Of a stretch of DNA of 64,000 nucleotides, positions 46,455 to 55,294 are shown one piece after another. The DNA is from Chryseobacterium sp. Lineage in GTDB: Bacteria > Bacteroidota > Bacteroidia > Flavobacteriales > Weeksellaceae. The first letter of the stretch is position 1. Each line of letters begins with the position of its first letter. The position numbers and the translations under genes are program-made. Below the pieces are notes generated by a model that was given only the letters and a program-made list of their open reading frames with translations, was not told the origin of the DNA and ran no database searches. The stretch lies in assembly GCF_008014695.1 (NCBI RefSeq), contig NZ_VOXE01000001.1, forward strand, positions 620,001 to 684,000, written 5' to 3'.

Positions 46455-46488
46455 TTTTTTTTACTTTTTATTTCTTTTTACTTTCTAT

Positions 46489-47190
46489 TTAAATTTTCAC
46501 TAAAATCCCCGTCAGAACGGCAATTCCGAAACTTAATAAAGTTCCTATCAGTACATATTCTGTAAGTTTTCTCTGTTTTGCTTCGGCCAAGTCACTGAAT
46601 CTGAAAACCGATTTTGCAGCGATCATAAAACCCACTCCTTCCCAATGATTAACGACAATAAATACGAAAACCAATAGCCTTTCTAGTATGCCGATGTATT
46701 TTCCAGCGTTCACTAAGGATTCGGTCTGAAGTTTACTGTGCTCCACGGTAACGGGTGTCCAGATGGAGATTAGGGTTTTAATGAGTATTGAACTCGGGAT
46801 AGTCAGGAAAATAAGGGCTGTCAATAATTTTAAGGTGTGGTCATTAAAAAAATCTTCCCATTTGAAAAAAGGAAAATACCATACTGAAATCGCTCCGATT
46901 ACAATAATATGCAGAAACTGGTCGAGGAAGAACCATGTTCTTTTTGTTTTTGGAGTCTGATAATGAAGTTTTACCCAGTCGATAATGAAATGAGTAACAC
47001 CAACAGTCAATGCAATCCACCATAGATTAACATCCCATAAAAAAAGAAAAACCAGAATCGTATGAATGAGAATATGGAGGTACAAATAAGGGCTCGCTGC
47101 TTTTTTCCTCTCTTTGTCGGCTACCCAAGAATTGGGCTGGAAAATAAAATCTCCTAATAAATGGGCCAATATGAGCGGGATAAAAATCAT
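46489..47190 (-). CDS. DUF3307 membrane protein
   Basis: 233 residues with about six hydrophobic segments. Family marks are the N-terminal LAHLLGDFIFQPNSWVADKE, VTHFIIDWVKLHY and the C-terminal AAKSVFRFSDLAEAKQRKLTEYVLIGTLLSF. DUF3307 has no known activity; in other bacteria it sits next to SatD-like regulators, as here. It starts at the base directly after the SatD-like stop codon, so the two are translationally coupled, and purC follows. Confidence 0.82.
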   Translation of the reverse strand: MIFIPLILAHLLGDFIFQPNSWVADKERKKAASPYLYLHILIHTILVFLFLWDVNLWWIALTVGVTHFIIDWVKLHYQTPKTKRTWFFLDQFLHIIVIGAISVWYFPFFKWEDFFNDHTLKLLTALIFLTIPSSILIKTLISIWTPVTVEHSKLQTESLVNAGKYIGILERLLVFVFIVVNHWEGVGFMIAAKSVFRFSDLAEAKQRKLTEYVLIGTLLSFGIAVLTGILVKI

Positions 47191-47793
47191 TTACAGTTCT
47201 GCCATTTTTTTTCTGAAAAACCGGTCAGTTTCCAGAATGAGATCAAAATCAGCCCTTTTAAGCCGCTGGCTTATGGAGGACTGCGAAATGTTAAGTTTTT
47301 GAGCCACCAGTTCCTGATTTATGTTGGGATCTTTCAGGAAGATATCTACAATTTCGGCAGAAACCACAGACCAGTTGTCGGTAGTGTTACTGAGCCATTT
47401 GAAGATCAGATTCAGGACTTCGTCGGTTTCGATGTTTCCTGAACTGATGCTGAGGTTAATTTTTTGGGCTTTAATTTTTTCGAAATTTCTGCCGGAATGT
47501 ACAAATGCTGTTCCGGTGGACTGTGAAACTTTTTCGCCAATGAAATCCTGAGAGCCTGTTCCAATTGAAATACGGACATCAAGTCCGGGGATTTTTCTGA
47601 TTTTTGATTTAATTTCGATGGCTTTCTTAAAAGCATCTTCGGCATTTTCCAGCAGGCACTGAAACTCGTCGCCGCGGTAGATTTCCCAGTTATTTGCGTC
47701 TTCGCTGCTGAAAACTTCCTTTAAGGCTTGATGCCAAATTTCAGTATCAACACTCTGCGAATTAATGATGTCTCCTGTAAGTACAGATTTCAT
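47191..47793 (-). CDS. SatD-like protein with C-terminal helix-turn-helix
   Basis: 200 residues. The N-terminal part (1-130; VLTGDIINSQ, EIYRGDEFQCLLE, RISIGTGSQD, GTAFVHSGRNFEKIKA) is a SatD-type fold that looks like a degenerate nucleotidyl-cyclase domain. The C-terminal part (about 145-190) has NQELVAQKLNISQSSISQRLKRADF, a clear DNA-binding helix-turn-helix. It is probably a regulator, perhaps sensing a small ligand; target genes unknown. It heads the operon. Its -7 box is only 4 bases from the ATG, so the transcript should be leaderless. Confidence 0.8.
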   Translation of the reverse strand: MKSVLTGDIINSQSVDTEIWHQALKEVFSSEDANNWEIYRGDEFQCLLENAEDAFKKAIEIKSKIRKIPGLDVRISIGTGSQDFIGEKVSQSTGTAFVHSGRNFEKIKAQKINLSISSGNIETDEVLNLIFKWLSNTTDNWSVVSAEIVDIFLKDPNINQELVAQKLNISQSSISQRLKRADFDLILETDRFFRKKMAEL

Positions 47794-47797
47794 ATTA

Positions 47798-47805
47798 CAA
47801 AGATA
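47798..47805 (-). promoter_or_regulatory. Promoter of satD-purF operon, -7 box 4 bases from ATG
   Basis: The minus strand reads TATCTTTG, then TAAT, then ATG. With initiation 5-7 bases after the box, transcription would begin at or just inside the start codon. An inverted repeat TTAACA (47816-47821)/TGTTAA (47851-47856) lies upstream and could be an operator. Confidence 0.55.
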
Positions 47806-47899
47806 ATATTTTCTATTAACAATGGTAATATTTATTTATCTACTTATATCTGTTAATATAATTTGTATTGCTTATATATTGATTTATTAGCGGATTTAC

Positions 47900-49777
47900 T
47901 TATTTTTTAATAAACTTATACGAACTTCCATTCAACCTTAACAGATACAGTCCTGTGTTCAATTCATGAACATCTATGGATTTTTTATTTTTGAAAGGCT
48001 GCATTTCTGTTTTGATTAGTTTTCCGTTGAAATCATAAATCTGAATACTTTTAACATCTTTTAAACGCACTGCATCTACAAAGAGTTGATTTTCAACAGG
48101 ATTCGGATAAATTAGAACGTCATCGCCCACAGTGTTCTCAGAAACCTTTAAAATTCCTAAATTCTGACAGTAATCGGACGGATTACTTTGCCATTCCGAA
48201 AGACTAAATGTGGCAGTGGGCTGTGTTATTGATGCCAAGCGATACAGAGACACATTTCCGACCGTGTTGGTTGTATTTTTTGCACCGATTACATCAACTG
48301 GAATATTACCGTCATACGCCAGTTCGATGTACTGCGTTCCCGTATACGTCATGGGAGTAGATGCCGTAACAAATTTAGCCTGAGCATTGGTGAAGCAGGT
48401 GAAGTTCGCATTCGGATTCAAAATCACAAAATTCTCTCCGTCAGCAACAGTTCCTTCCAATTCATAGGTATCAGAAAAATAATAAGAACTACCGCTAAAA
48501 AACTGAATATTGATCCGGTAGTTATTAAGGTTAACGGAGTGACCGGTTCTGTTGATCAGTTCAAGAGCTTTGTTATCGGAAGAACCTTCAAGATACTTGA
48601 TAATCATCAGGTCGCTTGAAAAAGAATCAGAGGCCAAAGTCGTAGCTGCTGCGACATTACTGACGGGGGATTCCAAATAACCTTTATCAAAAGCTTTAAC
48701 AGTGAAAGTGTACGCCGTTGAAGGGAGAAGATGATCAATCGTGACTGAAGTACTTTTGCTGGTTTCTGCAGGCGTTGTTGAACCATTTACATAAATCCGG
48801 TATCCCAAAACATCAGGATCAGGACTTGGGGACCAGGTTAGATTCACAAAATGGGCATTTTGCTGCGTAACCGTGAGCGCACCCGGAGCACCTGGAGCAA
48901 TCGCATCTGGAGTTTCTGACCAGATCATATTCACCCATTCAGGATGATCGATGAAAGGATTTCGGTTTTTCTGAATTCCGTAAACAATATTATTCTTGTC
49001 GATTTCTTTTGGCGATACAGGATCCATTGCGTTCCACTGTTTCAGAAGAGTGATATACGACGGATCTAAAGCCCGCTCCTCGGTGCCGTCAAAAAGAGAT
49101 TCATCATTTGCAGGCGTTGTGCCCATATTGTGATTGAAAGATCCCAATTTTCCTTCGTACCGTACTGCAAAATAAAGCAGTGTTCTTGCAATATCTCCCT
49201 TAAATTCATTTATAGGTTCATACACCCTTCCCGTATAGGGGGAGCCAGGAATCGCACAGTTGCCGATTCTCGAACCATTCGTGAAAGTATAATAAATGGT
49301 GGAACCTACTACCCCATAAGGATAATTGCTGCGTAACTGGTTGATCCGTGCATCTGCAGGCACTACATGAAAGAGATCGGAGTACATCGGATAACCGCTG
49401 ATACTACCTGTACTGAAAGTACTTTGCGGTACCATATGTTCCCTGTTATAACCTACACCCTCAGCTCCTGCGCTCGAAACCAACTGTGCACTGGTATATT
49501 CATAAGCATCCGGACCTGTAGGAATTTCAGAATACATGTCCAGCAAAAAAGTGGTATTAGTCGCGGTATGGTCATAATATTTATCAAGATCCGTCTGTGC
49601 ATAATAATTGGGCAGATCGCCATAATGCCAACTGATGGTTTTAGATGATATAATATCGTGTACTTTAGACTTTAAAGCATAACCGGTAAGCCCCACCGCA
49701 GCGTCATAGTAACCTACAGGTATCTGCGAAAACGCAAAAAAAGGGATTAAAAATCCCAGAAACAGAATTTTTTTCAT
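47900..49777 (-). CDS. Secreted endonuclease I with FN3, lamin-tail-like and T9SS domains
   Basis: 625 residues from the ATG at 49777, which starts the signal peptide MKKILFLGFLIPFFAFSQ. Domains in order: endonuclease I (about 20-280) with the active-site block GVGYNREHMVPQSTF and FHVVPADARINQLRSNYPYG; fibronectin type III (about 290-375; VNLTWSPSPDPDVLGYRIYVNG); a lamin-tail-like beta domain (about 385-515; NKALELINRTGHSVNLNNYRI); and a type IX secretion sorting domain (about 545-625; VLIYPNPVENQLFVD to LNTGLYLLRLNG). It should be released or attached at the cell surface to degrade DNA or RNA for nutrients. Confidence 0.9.
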   Translation of the reverse strand: MKKILFLGFLIPFFAFSQIPVGYYDAAVGLTGYALKSKVHDIISSKTISWHYGDLPNYYAQTDLDKYYDHTATNTTFLLDMYSEIPTGPDAYEYTSAQLVSSAGAEGVGYNREHMVPQSTFSTGSISGYPMYSDLFHVVPADARINQLRSNYPYGVVGSTIYYTFTNGSRIGNCAIPGSPYTGRVYEPINEFKGDIARTLLYFAVRYEGKLGSFNHNMGTTPANDESLFDGTEERALDPSYITLLKQWNAMDPVSPKEIDKNNIVYGIQKNRNPFIDHPEWVNMIWSETPDAIAPGAPGALTVTQQNAHFVNLTWSPSPDPDVLGYRIYVNGSTTPAETSKSTSVTIDHLLPSTAYTFTVKAFDKGYLESPVSNVAAATTLASDSFSSDLMIIKYLEGSSDNKALELINRTGHSVNLNNYRINIQFFSGSSYYFSDTYELEGTVADGENFVILNPNANFTCFTNAQAKFVTASTPMTYTGTQYIELAYDGNIPVDVIGAKNTTNTVGNVSLYRLASITQPTATFSLSEWQSNPSDYCQNLGILKVSENTVGDDVLIYPNPVENQLFVDAVRLKDVKSIQIYDFNGKLIKTEMQPFKNKKSIDVHELNTGLYLLRLNGSSYKFIKK

Positions 49778-49925
49778 TATATAAAAATACTGATTTATAT
49801 GCAACATAAAATGAAACTTTATGTTAATAATATAATAATTTTATGGTCTGGGTAAATGATAATCAAAACAGAATGCAAACGTGTATAATGAATAAAAAAC
49901 TTTTTCAGATTTTCTACATTTTAAG

Positions 49926-49933
49926 TATATTTG
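49926..49933 (+). promoter_or_regulatory. Acyl-CoA dehydrogenase promoter, -7 box
   Basis: TATATTTG is a perfect -7 box 15 bases before the ATG at 49949. It contains the TTG at 49931 that might be mistaken for a start codon. Confidence 0.6.
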
Positions 49934-49948
49934 AACCAAATAAAAGAA

Positions 49949-51088
49949 ATGAATACCGATACGCTACAAAACATTAAAATGGTGGCAGAAACTGCCAGAG
50001 ATTTTGCTGAAAAAAATATCAGACCCAACATTATGGACTGGGACGAAAGCCAGACTTTTCCGGTAGCGCTTTTTCACCAATTGGGTGAAATGGGTTTCAT
50101 GGGAATCGTTATTCCGGAGGAATACGGCGGATCAGGCCTCGGTTATCATGAATATGTTACCATTTTGGACGAAATTTCTCAGGTTGACCCCTCTATAGGA
50201 CTTTCTCTTGCGGCACACAATTCACTCTGTACCAATCATATCTATGAGTTCGGGACTGAAGAACAGCGTCATAAATGGCTGCCAAAACTGGCTTCAGGGC
50301 AAGTGATCGGCGCCTGGGGACTTACAGAACACAATACTGGCTCCGATTCCGGAGGAATGACTACCACAGCTGTTAAAGACGGCGATGACTGGATCATCAG
50401 CGGAGCGAAAAACTTCATCACTCACGCTATTTCCGGAGACATTGCAGTGGTAATGACCAGAACAGGTGAAAAAGGAGCAAAAAACAACTCAACTGCATTT
50501 GTTCTCGAAAAAGGAATGACTGGATTTTCTTCAGGAAAAAAAGAAAACAAACTCGGAATGAGAGCTTCGGAAACTGCAGAACTGATTTTCGACAGCGTAA
50601 GAGTGCCGGATTCGCACCGTTTGGGTGAAGTTGGAGACGGTTTTAAACAGGCCATGAAAATCCTGGACGGCGGAAGAATTTCCATCGCTGCATTAAGCCT
50701 CGGAATTGCAAGAGGCGCTTACAAAGCTGCTCTGAAATATGCGCAGGAAAGACATCAGTTCGGCAAAGCGATTTCCGAATTCCAGGCAATCAATTTCATG
50801 CTTGCAGACATGGCAACTGAAATTGACGCTGCTGAATTGCTTATTCAGCGCGCTTCCACTTTGAAAAACGCCAAACAAAAAATGACGAGAGAAGGAGCAA
50901 TGGCTAAGTTATACGCTTCTGAAGCATGTGTAAGAATTGCAAACAATGCACTTCAGATTTTCGGTGGGTACGGTTATACCAAAGATTTTCCGGCAGAAAA
51001 GTATTATAGAGACTCCAAACTGTGTACGATTGGTGAAGGAACTTCCGAAATCCAGCGTTTGGTTATTGGCAGAGATATTACCAAATAG
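49949..51088 (+). CDS. Acyl-CoA dehydrogenase
   Basis: A 379-residue FAD flavoprotein of the short/medium-chain acyl-CoA dehydrogenase type. It removes two hydrogens from acyl-CoA and passes electrons to ETF. Seen: MGFMGIVIPEEYGGSGL, WGLTEHNTGSDSGGM, GAKNFITHA, RASETAELIFD, RHQFGKAISEFQAI, IFGGYGYTKDFPAEKYYRD and the region of the catalytic base GEGTSEIQRLVIGR. The length and the Glu placement suggest short-chain or branched-chain substrates, for instance butyryl-CoA; this is inference. Monocistronic, with a 38-bp palindromic terminator. Confidence 0.93.
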   Translation: MNTDTLQNIKMVAETARDFAEKNIRPNIMDWDESQTFPVALFHQLGEMGFMGIVIPEEYGGSGLGYHEYVTILDEISQVDPSIGLSLAAHNSLCTNHIYEFGTEEQRHKWLPKLASGQVIGAWGLTEHNTGSDSGGMTTTAVKDGDDWIISGAKNFITHAISGDIAVVMTRTGEKGAKNNSTAFVLEKGMTGFSSGKKENKLGMRASETAELIFDSVRVPDSHRLGEVGDGFKQAMKILDGGRISIAALSLGIARGAYKAALKYAQERHQFGKAISEFQAINFMLADMATEIDAAELLIQRASTLKNAKQKMTREGAMAKLYASEACVRIANNALQIFGGYGYTKDFPAEKYYRDSKLCTIGEGTSEIQRLVIGRDITK

Positions 51089-51120
51089 TTTATATTGTTA
51101 ATCGGTGGTTAACATCTAAT

Positions 51121-51160
51121 AAAAATCCGGTATTTGAATATTCAAATACCGGATTTTTTT
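51121..51160. terminator. 38-bp perfect palindrome, bidirectional terminator
   Basis: The arms AAAAATCCGGTATTTGAAT (51121-51139) and its exact reverse complement (51140-51158) meet with no spacer. A and T runs on both ends would end transcription of the convergent acyl-CoA dehydrogenase and oxidoreductase genes. Confidence 0.9.
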
Positions 51161-51182
51161 AACTTTTAATGCCACGTCCAAC

Positions 51183-52388
51183 TCAGCGTTCGAATTTGAA
51201 AAATTCTGTAAGCGGATGCTCTTCATTTTTCATGAAATGGGAAGCCATTTCCATTCCGGTCACTGAAAATGTGATGCCGTTTCCGCCAAAACCGAGTACA
51301 AAATAAGAGTTTTTAAATTTTTTATGGGTTCCGATGTATGGCAGCCCGTCTTTCGTCTCCCCAAATGTCCCGGCCCAGGTAAAATCGGTGTAAAACTCAT
51401 ATTCCGGAAGCAGTTTACTGAGCGTTTTCAGGGTTTCCTTTTCTTTCTTGGCAATCATTCTATCCCGCTTTTCGGGGTTCCGGAAGTCTTCATCTCCTCC
51501 GCCAATCAGGAGCCGTCCGTCATCAGTAGTCCGCATGTACAGATAAGGTTCATCGGTGTTCCAGAAAAGAGTTTCGCTTAATTTTGAGATATTGGAATCA
51601 TCCATTTCAGAAACGATGGCAAATGTGCTTTTCAGATTTACAAAATTATCTTTAATGAGTTCCTTGCTTTCGTAACCGATGCAGTATATTATTCTTTTGG
51701 TTTTGATTTTGCAGCCGCCAGCGGTTGCAACTTCACTAAAATCTTTAAAGTACTTAACCGATTCCATTTTGGTCTTATCAAAAATCTGCAGTCCTTTTTT
51801 AAAATTAAAGTCCAACAGTTCATGGGCAAATTTAAAGGCATCAATACTCGCTCCCTGCTCCGAAAGAATTCCGCCCAATGTATGTTCCAACCCATATTTG
51901 TCCTGAATTTGTTTTTCATCGAGCCATTGTACGCGGAAACCTGCTGCGTTTCTGGCTTCAAATTCTTTGTACAGATAAGTGATGTCCTTTTTCTCGTTGG
52001 TGAAATACAATGATGATTTCTTGGTAAAACCCGCTTCCGATCCAATTTCAACAGCAATTTTTTTAAGATCGTCAATGGATTTTGAGCAGGCTTTATAGCT
52101 TTCCACCGCACCTAAAATCCCTATTTTTTCCTTCAGTTCGTGCAGAGGAACGTCAATCTCATACTGAAGCATTGAGGTGGTAGCCGATGTGCTTCCGTTG
52201 CAGATCTCCCGCTTGTCGATGATGATGGTTTTGTAACCGTCCTTGATCATTTGGTGGGCAATTAAACTGCCTGTAATACCGGCTCCAACGATCAGTACGT
52301 CGCATTCTTCATCGGCTTTCAGAGATGGATATGAAGCAAGAAGACCGTTCTTTACAAGCCAAAAGGGTTCATTGGATTTTAGATCCAT
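51183..52388 (-). CDS. FAD-dependent oxidoreductase, DAO family
   Basis: 401 residues with the Rossmann motif DVLIVGAGITGSLIAHQMI near the N-terminus, IDKREICNGSTSATTSML (the DAO family substrate-loop pattern) and a C-terminal YFVLGFGGNGITFSVTGM. It is like gamma-glutamylputrescine oxidoreductase (PuuB) and YurR-type enzymes, without the Rieske domain some relatives have. The amine or amino-acid substrate is unknown. It follows the LolA-like gene by 27 bases, so they are probably co-transcribed. Confidence 0.85.
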   Translation of the reverse strand: MDLKSNEPFWLVKNGLLASYPSLKADEECDVLIVGAGITGSLIAHQMIKDGYKTIIIDKREICNGSTSATTSMLQYEIDVPLHELKEKIGILGAVESYKACSKSIDDLKKIAVEIGSEAGFTKKSSLYFTNEKKDITYLYKEFEARNAAGFRVQWLDEKQIQDKYGLEHTLGGILSEQGASIDAFKFAHELLDFNFKKGLQIFDKTKMESVKYFKDFSEVATAGGCKIKTKRIIYCIGYESKELIKDNFVNLKSTFAIVSEMDDSNISKLSETLFWNTDEPYLYMRTTDDGRLLIGGGDEDFRNPEKRDRMIAKKEKETLKTLSKLLPEYEFYTDFTWAGTFGETKDGLPYIGTHKKFKNSYFVLGFGGNGITFSVTGMEMASHFMKNEEHPLTEFFKFER

Positions 52389-52415
52389 AATTTTACATTA
52401 AAATCTTAATGAAGT

Positions 52416-53078
52416 CTAGAATTTAAAAGTGTTTGCCGGAAACACTTTGTTGACTTCAATTTTATTGATCAGCATCAGGTAGTCGCTGTCTTTTTTTGGA
52501 GAGGAAGATTCGATCCGGAAAGGCATCATAAGAGTGCCCACTTTTCTATAATCACCATAACTGAGCACTTCATCTTTCTTAGTTTCCTTTACCAGCATAT
52601 AGCTTTTTGAATCAAAATAATAAATGGTTTTGTTAACATTTTTGGTAAGTTCCACTTTATGGCAATAAATATCGTTAACCTTTTCTTTGCCTAAATATTT
52701 TGCCTCGAATCCTTTGTTTTCCCAGTCGATGAAATCGTTATCAAAACTTTCCGCCACATAATTGGGATACTCCTGAATTTTATTGGTGGCATAATTCATG
52801 GCATACCCTTTTTTGCCGTCGTAGCCTTCAATCGCCGTTTCTTTTTTATTGATAGAAATTACTGTTTTGGTGAGATTGGGTCTTTGCTGGTATATTTTTA
52901 TGGGATAATCATCGTTGACTCCCAAAGTGACATTTCCCTGTAAAGTTACGGAGTTCAGAAGCTTCCAGTTTGTCAGTCCGCCGGACAGTTCAATGTTTTT
53001 ATCGATGATCTCTTTTGCAGTCTGTGCAGATACAAAACCGCTCATGATGATGATGAATATTAAAAAAATCTTTTTCAT
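52416..53078 (-). CDS. LolA-like outer-membrane lipoprotein-sorting protein
   Basis: 220 residues with a signal peptide (MKKIFLIFIIIMSGFVSAQ) and a single half-barrel of the LolA/LolB type: AKEIIDKNIELSGGLTNWKLLNSVTLQGNV, KTVISINKKETAIEGYDGKKGYAMN, YYFDSKSYMLVKETKKDEV, DYRKVGTLMMPFRIESSS. It would bind a lipid or lipoprotein in the periplasm. It is not the main LolA, which usually has a different N-terminus; ligand unknown. Confidence 0.8.
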   Translation of the reverse strand: MKKIFLIFIIIMSGFVSAQTAKEIIDKNIELSGGLTNWKLLNSVTLQGNVTLGVNDDYPIKIYQQRPNLTKTVISINKKETAIEGYDGKKGYAMNYATNKIQEYPNYVAESFDNDFIDWENKGFEAKYLGKEKVNDIYCHKVELTKNVNKTIYYFDSKSYMLVKETKKDEVLSYGDYRKVGTLMMPFRIESSSPKKDSDYLMLINKIEVNKVFPANTFKF

Positions 53079-53099
53079 TAATGCGCCCGTTTATTTTTT

Positions 53100-53107
53100 C
53101 AAATATA
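53100..53107 (-). promoter_or_regulatory. LolA-like gene promoter, -7 box
   Basis: The minus strand reads TATATTTG, a perfect match, 21 bases before the start. Confidence 0.55.
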
Positions 53108-53178
53108 TACTTTATTTTTTCACAGATGCTTATTGCAACCACAAATTAAACTAAAAAATCGCTTAGAATTGTTTTCTT

Positions 53179-53913
53179 TCAGGAATTTCCGTTCAGGATT
53201 TCTCTGGCTTTTTCCAGATCCTGCGGTACATCAATTCCCACTCCAACAAAGTCTGTTTCAATCATCATGATTTTCATGCCGTATTCCAGATAACGGATGC
53301 ATTCAATTTTCTCTGCCATTTCCAAAGGTTTCATCGGAAGCGCGGCAAATTTGAGCAAAGCTTTTTTGCGGAATGCATACACCCCAACGTGTTTGAAATA
53401 ATCGGTTTTTTCAAAAATTTCTCTGGTAAAAGGAATAACAGACCGGCTGAAATAAAGCGCAAAACCTTGATTATCCGTAATCACTTTTACGTTATTGGGA
53501 TTCTCGATTTCTTCTTTTTCAGTAAGTTTTATTTTAAGCGAAGCGAGGGAAATTTTCTCCTCAAAATCATTCTTAAAGACGGAAATAAGCTGAGATAAAG
53601 GCTCAGTTTTCAGGAATGGTTCATCGCCCTGAACATTGACCACGATATCGCATTCAATATTCCGGACGGCTTCAGCGATCCGGTCGCTGCCGGTTTCGTG
53701 CTGACCGGTCATTACAGCATTTCCGCCTCTTCTGCTGATTTCCTCAAAAATAATTTCAGAATCGGTCGCCACAAAAACTTCATCAAAAAGTCCGGTTTCC
53801 ACCACATTTTCATAAGTGGTTGCGATGACTGTTTTATCGCCCAGAATCTGCATAAGTTTTCCCGGGAAACGGCTGGCTTCGTAACGGGCAGGAATAACGG
53901 CGATAATCTTCAT
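53179..53913 (-). CDS. kdsB: 3-deoxy-manno-octulosonate cytidylyltransferase
   Basis: KdsB activates Kdo with CTP to CMP-Kdo for lipopolysaccharide core assembly. 244 residues, normal. Seen: [19 protein letters not shown] (CTP-binding loop), [52 protein letters not shown] and [43 protein letters not shown] (pieces). It works downstream of kdsA in this window. Tandem 14-base repeats lie directly upstream of its start. Confidence 0.96.
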   Translation of the reverse strand: MKIIAVIPARYEASRFPGKLMQILGDKTVIATTYENVVETGLFDEVFVATDSEIIFEEISRRGGNAVMTGQHETGSDRIAEAVRNIECDIVVNVQGDEPFLKTEPLSQLISVFKNDFEEKISLASLKIKLTEKEEIENPNNVKVITDNQGFALYFSRSVIPFTREIFEKTDYFKHVGVYAFRKKALLKFAALPMKPLEMAEKIECIRYLEYGMKIMMIETDFVGVGIDVPQDLEKAREILNGNS

Positions 53914-53916
53914 GGA

Positions 53917-53944
53917 GTGATGAGTTATAAGTGGTGAGTTACAA
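53917..53944. repeat. Two tandem 14-base repeats upstream of kdsB
   Basis: GTGATGAGTTATAA (53917-53930) and GTGGTGAGTTACAA (53931-53944) are directly adjacent and differ at two positions. Confidence 0.75.
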
Positions 53945-53989
53945 GTTTTTTGATGTGGCCGTAATAATAATGCTTCTCAGAATTAACAT

Positions 53990-55243
53990 TTATATAAGCT
54001 TATTTAAAGCATTTTCCAGCCTTGGGAGCATTTTTTTAATTTCTGCGGCAGACAGACCGCCGGCAGATGCGCGGAACCACGGCATATTCCGGGAATTTCC
54101 AAAAGCGGAAAAAGGGACAAGTGCTACGCCTGCTTCGTTGATTAAATAAAAAACCAGATCTGAAGAATCCACGATTGGTGTGCCATCCGGTTTTGTTTTT
54201 CCCAGATAATCCAATTCTATGGTCAGATACAGGGCTCCCATCGGCTTGATGCTGTCAACCAGTAATCCTCGTGATTTCATGTCCTGAATTCCGTTGTGAA
54301 GCGATTGCAGACTTTCAGCCATTTTTTCTTTAAAATCCTGAACAAATTCATCAGTTTTAGCTGAATTGCTCAAAAAAACACCAACAGCTTCCTGTTCCGG
54401 TTTGGGGGCCCAAGCGCCGATATGGCCGAGTAAGGCCTTCATCTTATCAATAATTTCGGCCGGACCGAAACTCCAGCCGACTCTTATTCCCGTTGCTGCA
54501 AAACATTTTGAGGCCCCGTCAATATAAACGGTGTACTCCTTCATTTCCGGAAAAAGGGAAACGGGAGTAAAATGCTCTTCGCCAAACGTAAGCATCGCAT
54601 AAATCTGGTCATACAGTAAGTAAAGCGGTTTTTCGTTTTCGCCACGTTTTTTGTTTTCCTCGATAACCAGTTTACAGATTTCCGTCAGCTGGTCCTTTGT
54701 AAACATCGTTCCCGTAGGGTTTAACGGAGAACAGAGGGCCAGAAGCACCGCTCCCTCCAGATGAGGTTTTAAATCTTCGGCATTGGGTAGAAAATTATTC
54801 GACTGGGAAGTTTCAACTTCAATTTTTTCGGCATGAGTCAGATAAGAATAATGGTTGTTGTTCCAGGACGGAATTGGATAAACCACTTTATCACCTTCAT
54901 CTACAATTGTTTTAAAAGCAGCGTAAATCAACGGTCTCGACCCACCTGCCACTAAAATTTCGTCCGTGGAATAGTCAAGATGCCAGCGATTTTTTAAGTC
55001 TTCAGAAACCGCTTTTCTTAAGGATAAAAGTCCGGCTGCAGGTGGATAATTTGTCAGATTATTCTGATAAGCCTTCTGAATCTCTTCCTTCAGAAGAACC
55101 GGAATCGGATAAATGTCAGAATCGAGATCACCAATCGTAAGATTTGCAATTTCGGCACCCTGCATTTTCATTTCATTGACCTGATTTCCAATCTTGATGA
55201 TTTCTGAACCGATAAGGTGATGGGCGAGTTTTGATGTTTTCAT
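53990..55243 (-). CDS. Class I/II aminotransferase, aspartate aminotransferase-like
   Basis: 417 residues of PLP fold type I. Seen: NLTIGDLDSDIYPIPVLLKEEI near the N-terminus, LCSPLNPTGTMFTKDQL with the Asn-Pro of the family, the Schiff-base lysine in YIDGASKCFAATGIRVGW, and the substrate-binding RASAGG near the end (NMPWFRASAGGLSAAEI). Aspartate is a likely donor, but substrate choice in this family is hard to read. It stands between kdsB and the phosphohexomutase on the same strand with gaps of 76 and 51 bases. Confidence 0.85.
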   Translation of the reverse strand: MKTSKLAHHLIGSEIIKIGNQVNEMKMQGAEIANLTIGDLDSDIYPIPVLLKEEIQKAYQNNLTNYPPAAGLLSLRKAVSEDLKNRWHLDYSTDEILVAGGSRPLIYAAFKTIVDEGDKVVYPIPSWNNNHYSYLTHAEKIEVETSQSNNFLPNAEDLKPHLEGAVLLALCSPLNPTGTMFTKDQLTEICKLVIEENKKRGENEKPLYLLYDQIYAMLTFGEEHFTPVSLFPEMKEYTVYIDGASKCFAATGIRVGWSFGPAEIIDKMKALLGHIGAWAPKPEQEAVGVFLSNSAKTDEFVQDFKEKMAESLQSLHNGIQDMKSRGLLVDSIKPMGALYLTIELDYLGKTKPDGTPIVDSSDLVFYLINEAGVALVPFSAFGNSRNMPWFRASAGGLSAAEIKKMLPRLENALNKLI

Positions 55244-55294
55244 TTGGTCAGTCGTTAAATTTACGGGCTTTAATAACCCCGTAGATCTGGTTAA

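Noticed and set aside
49931..49933. TTG start for the acyl-CoA dehydrogenase
   Set aside because: It is part of the -7 box TATATTTG; the ATG at 49949 gives a normal N-terminus.
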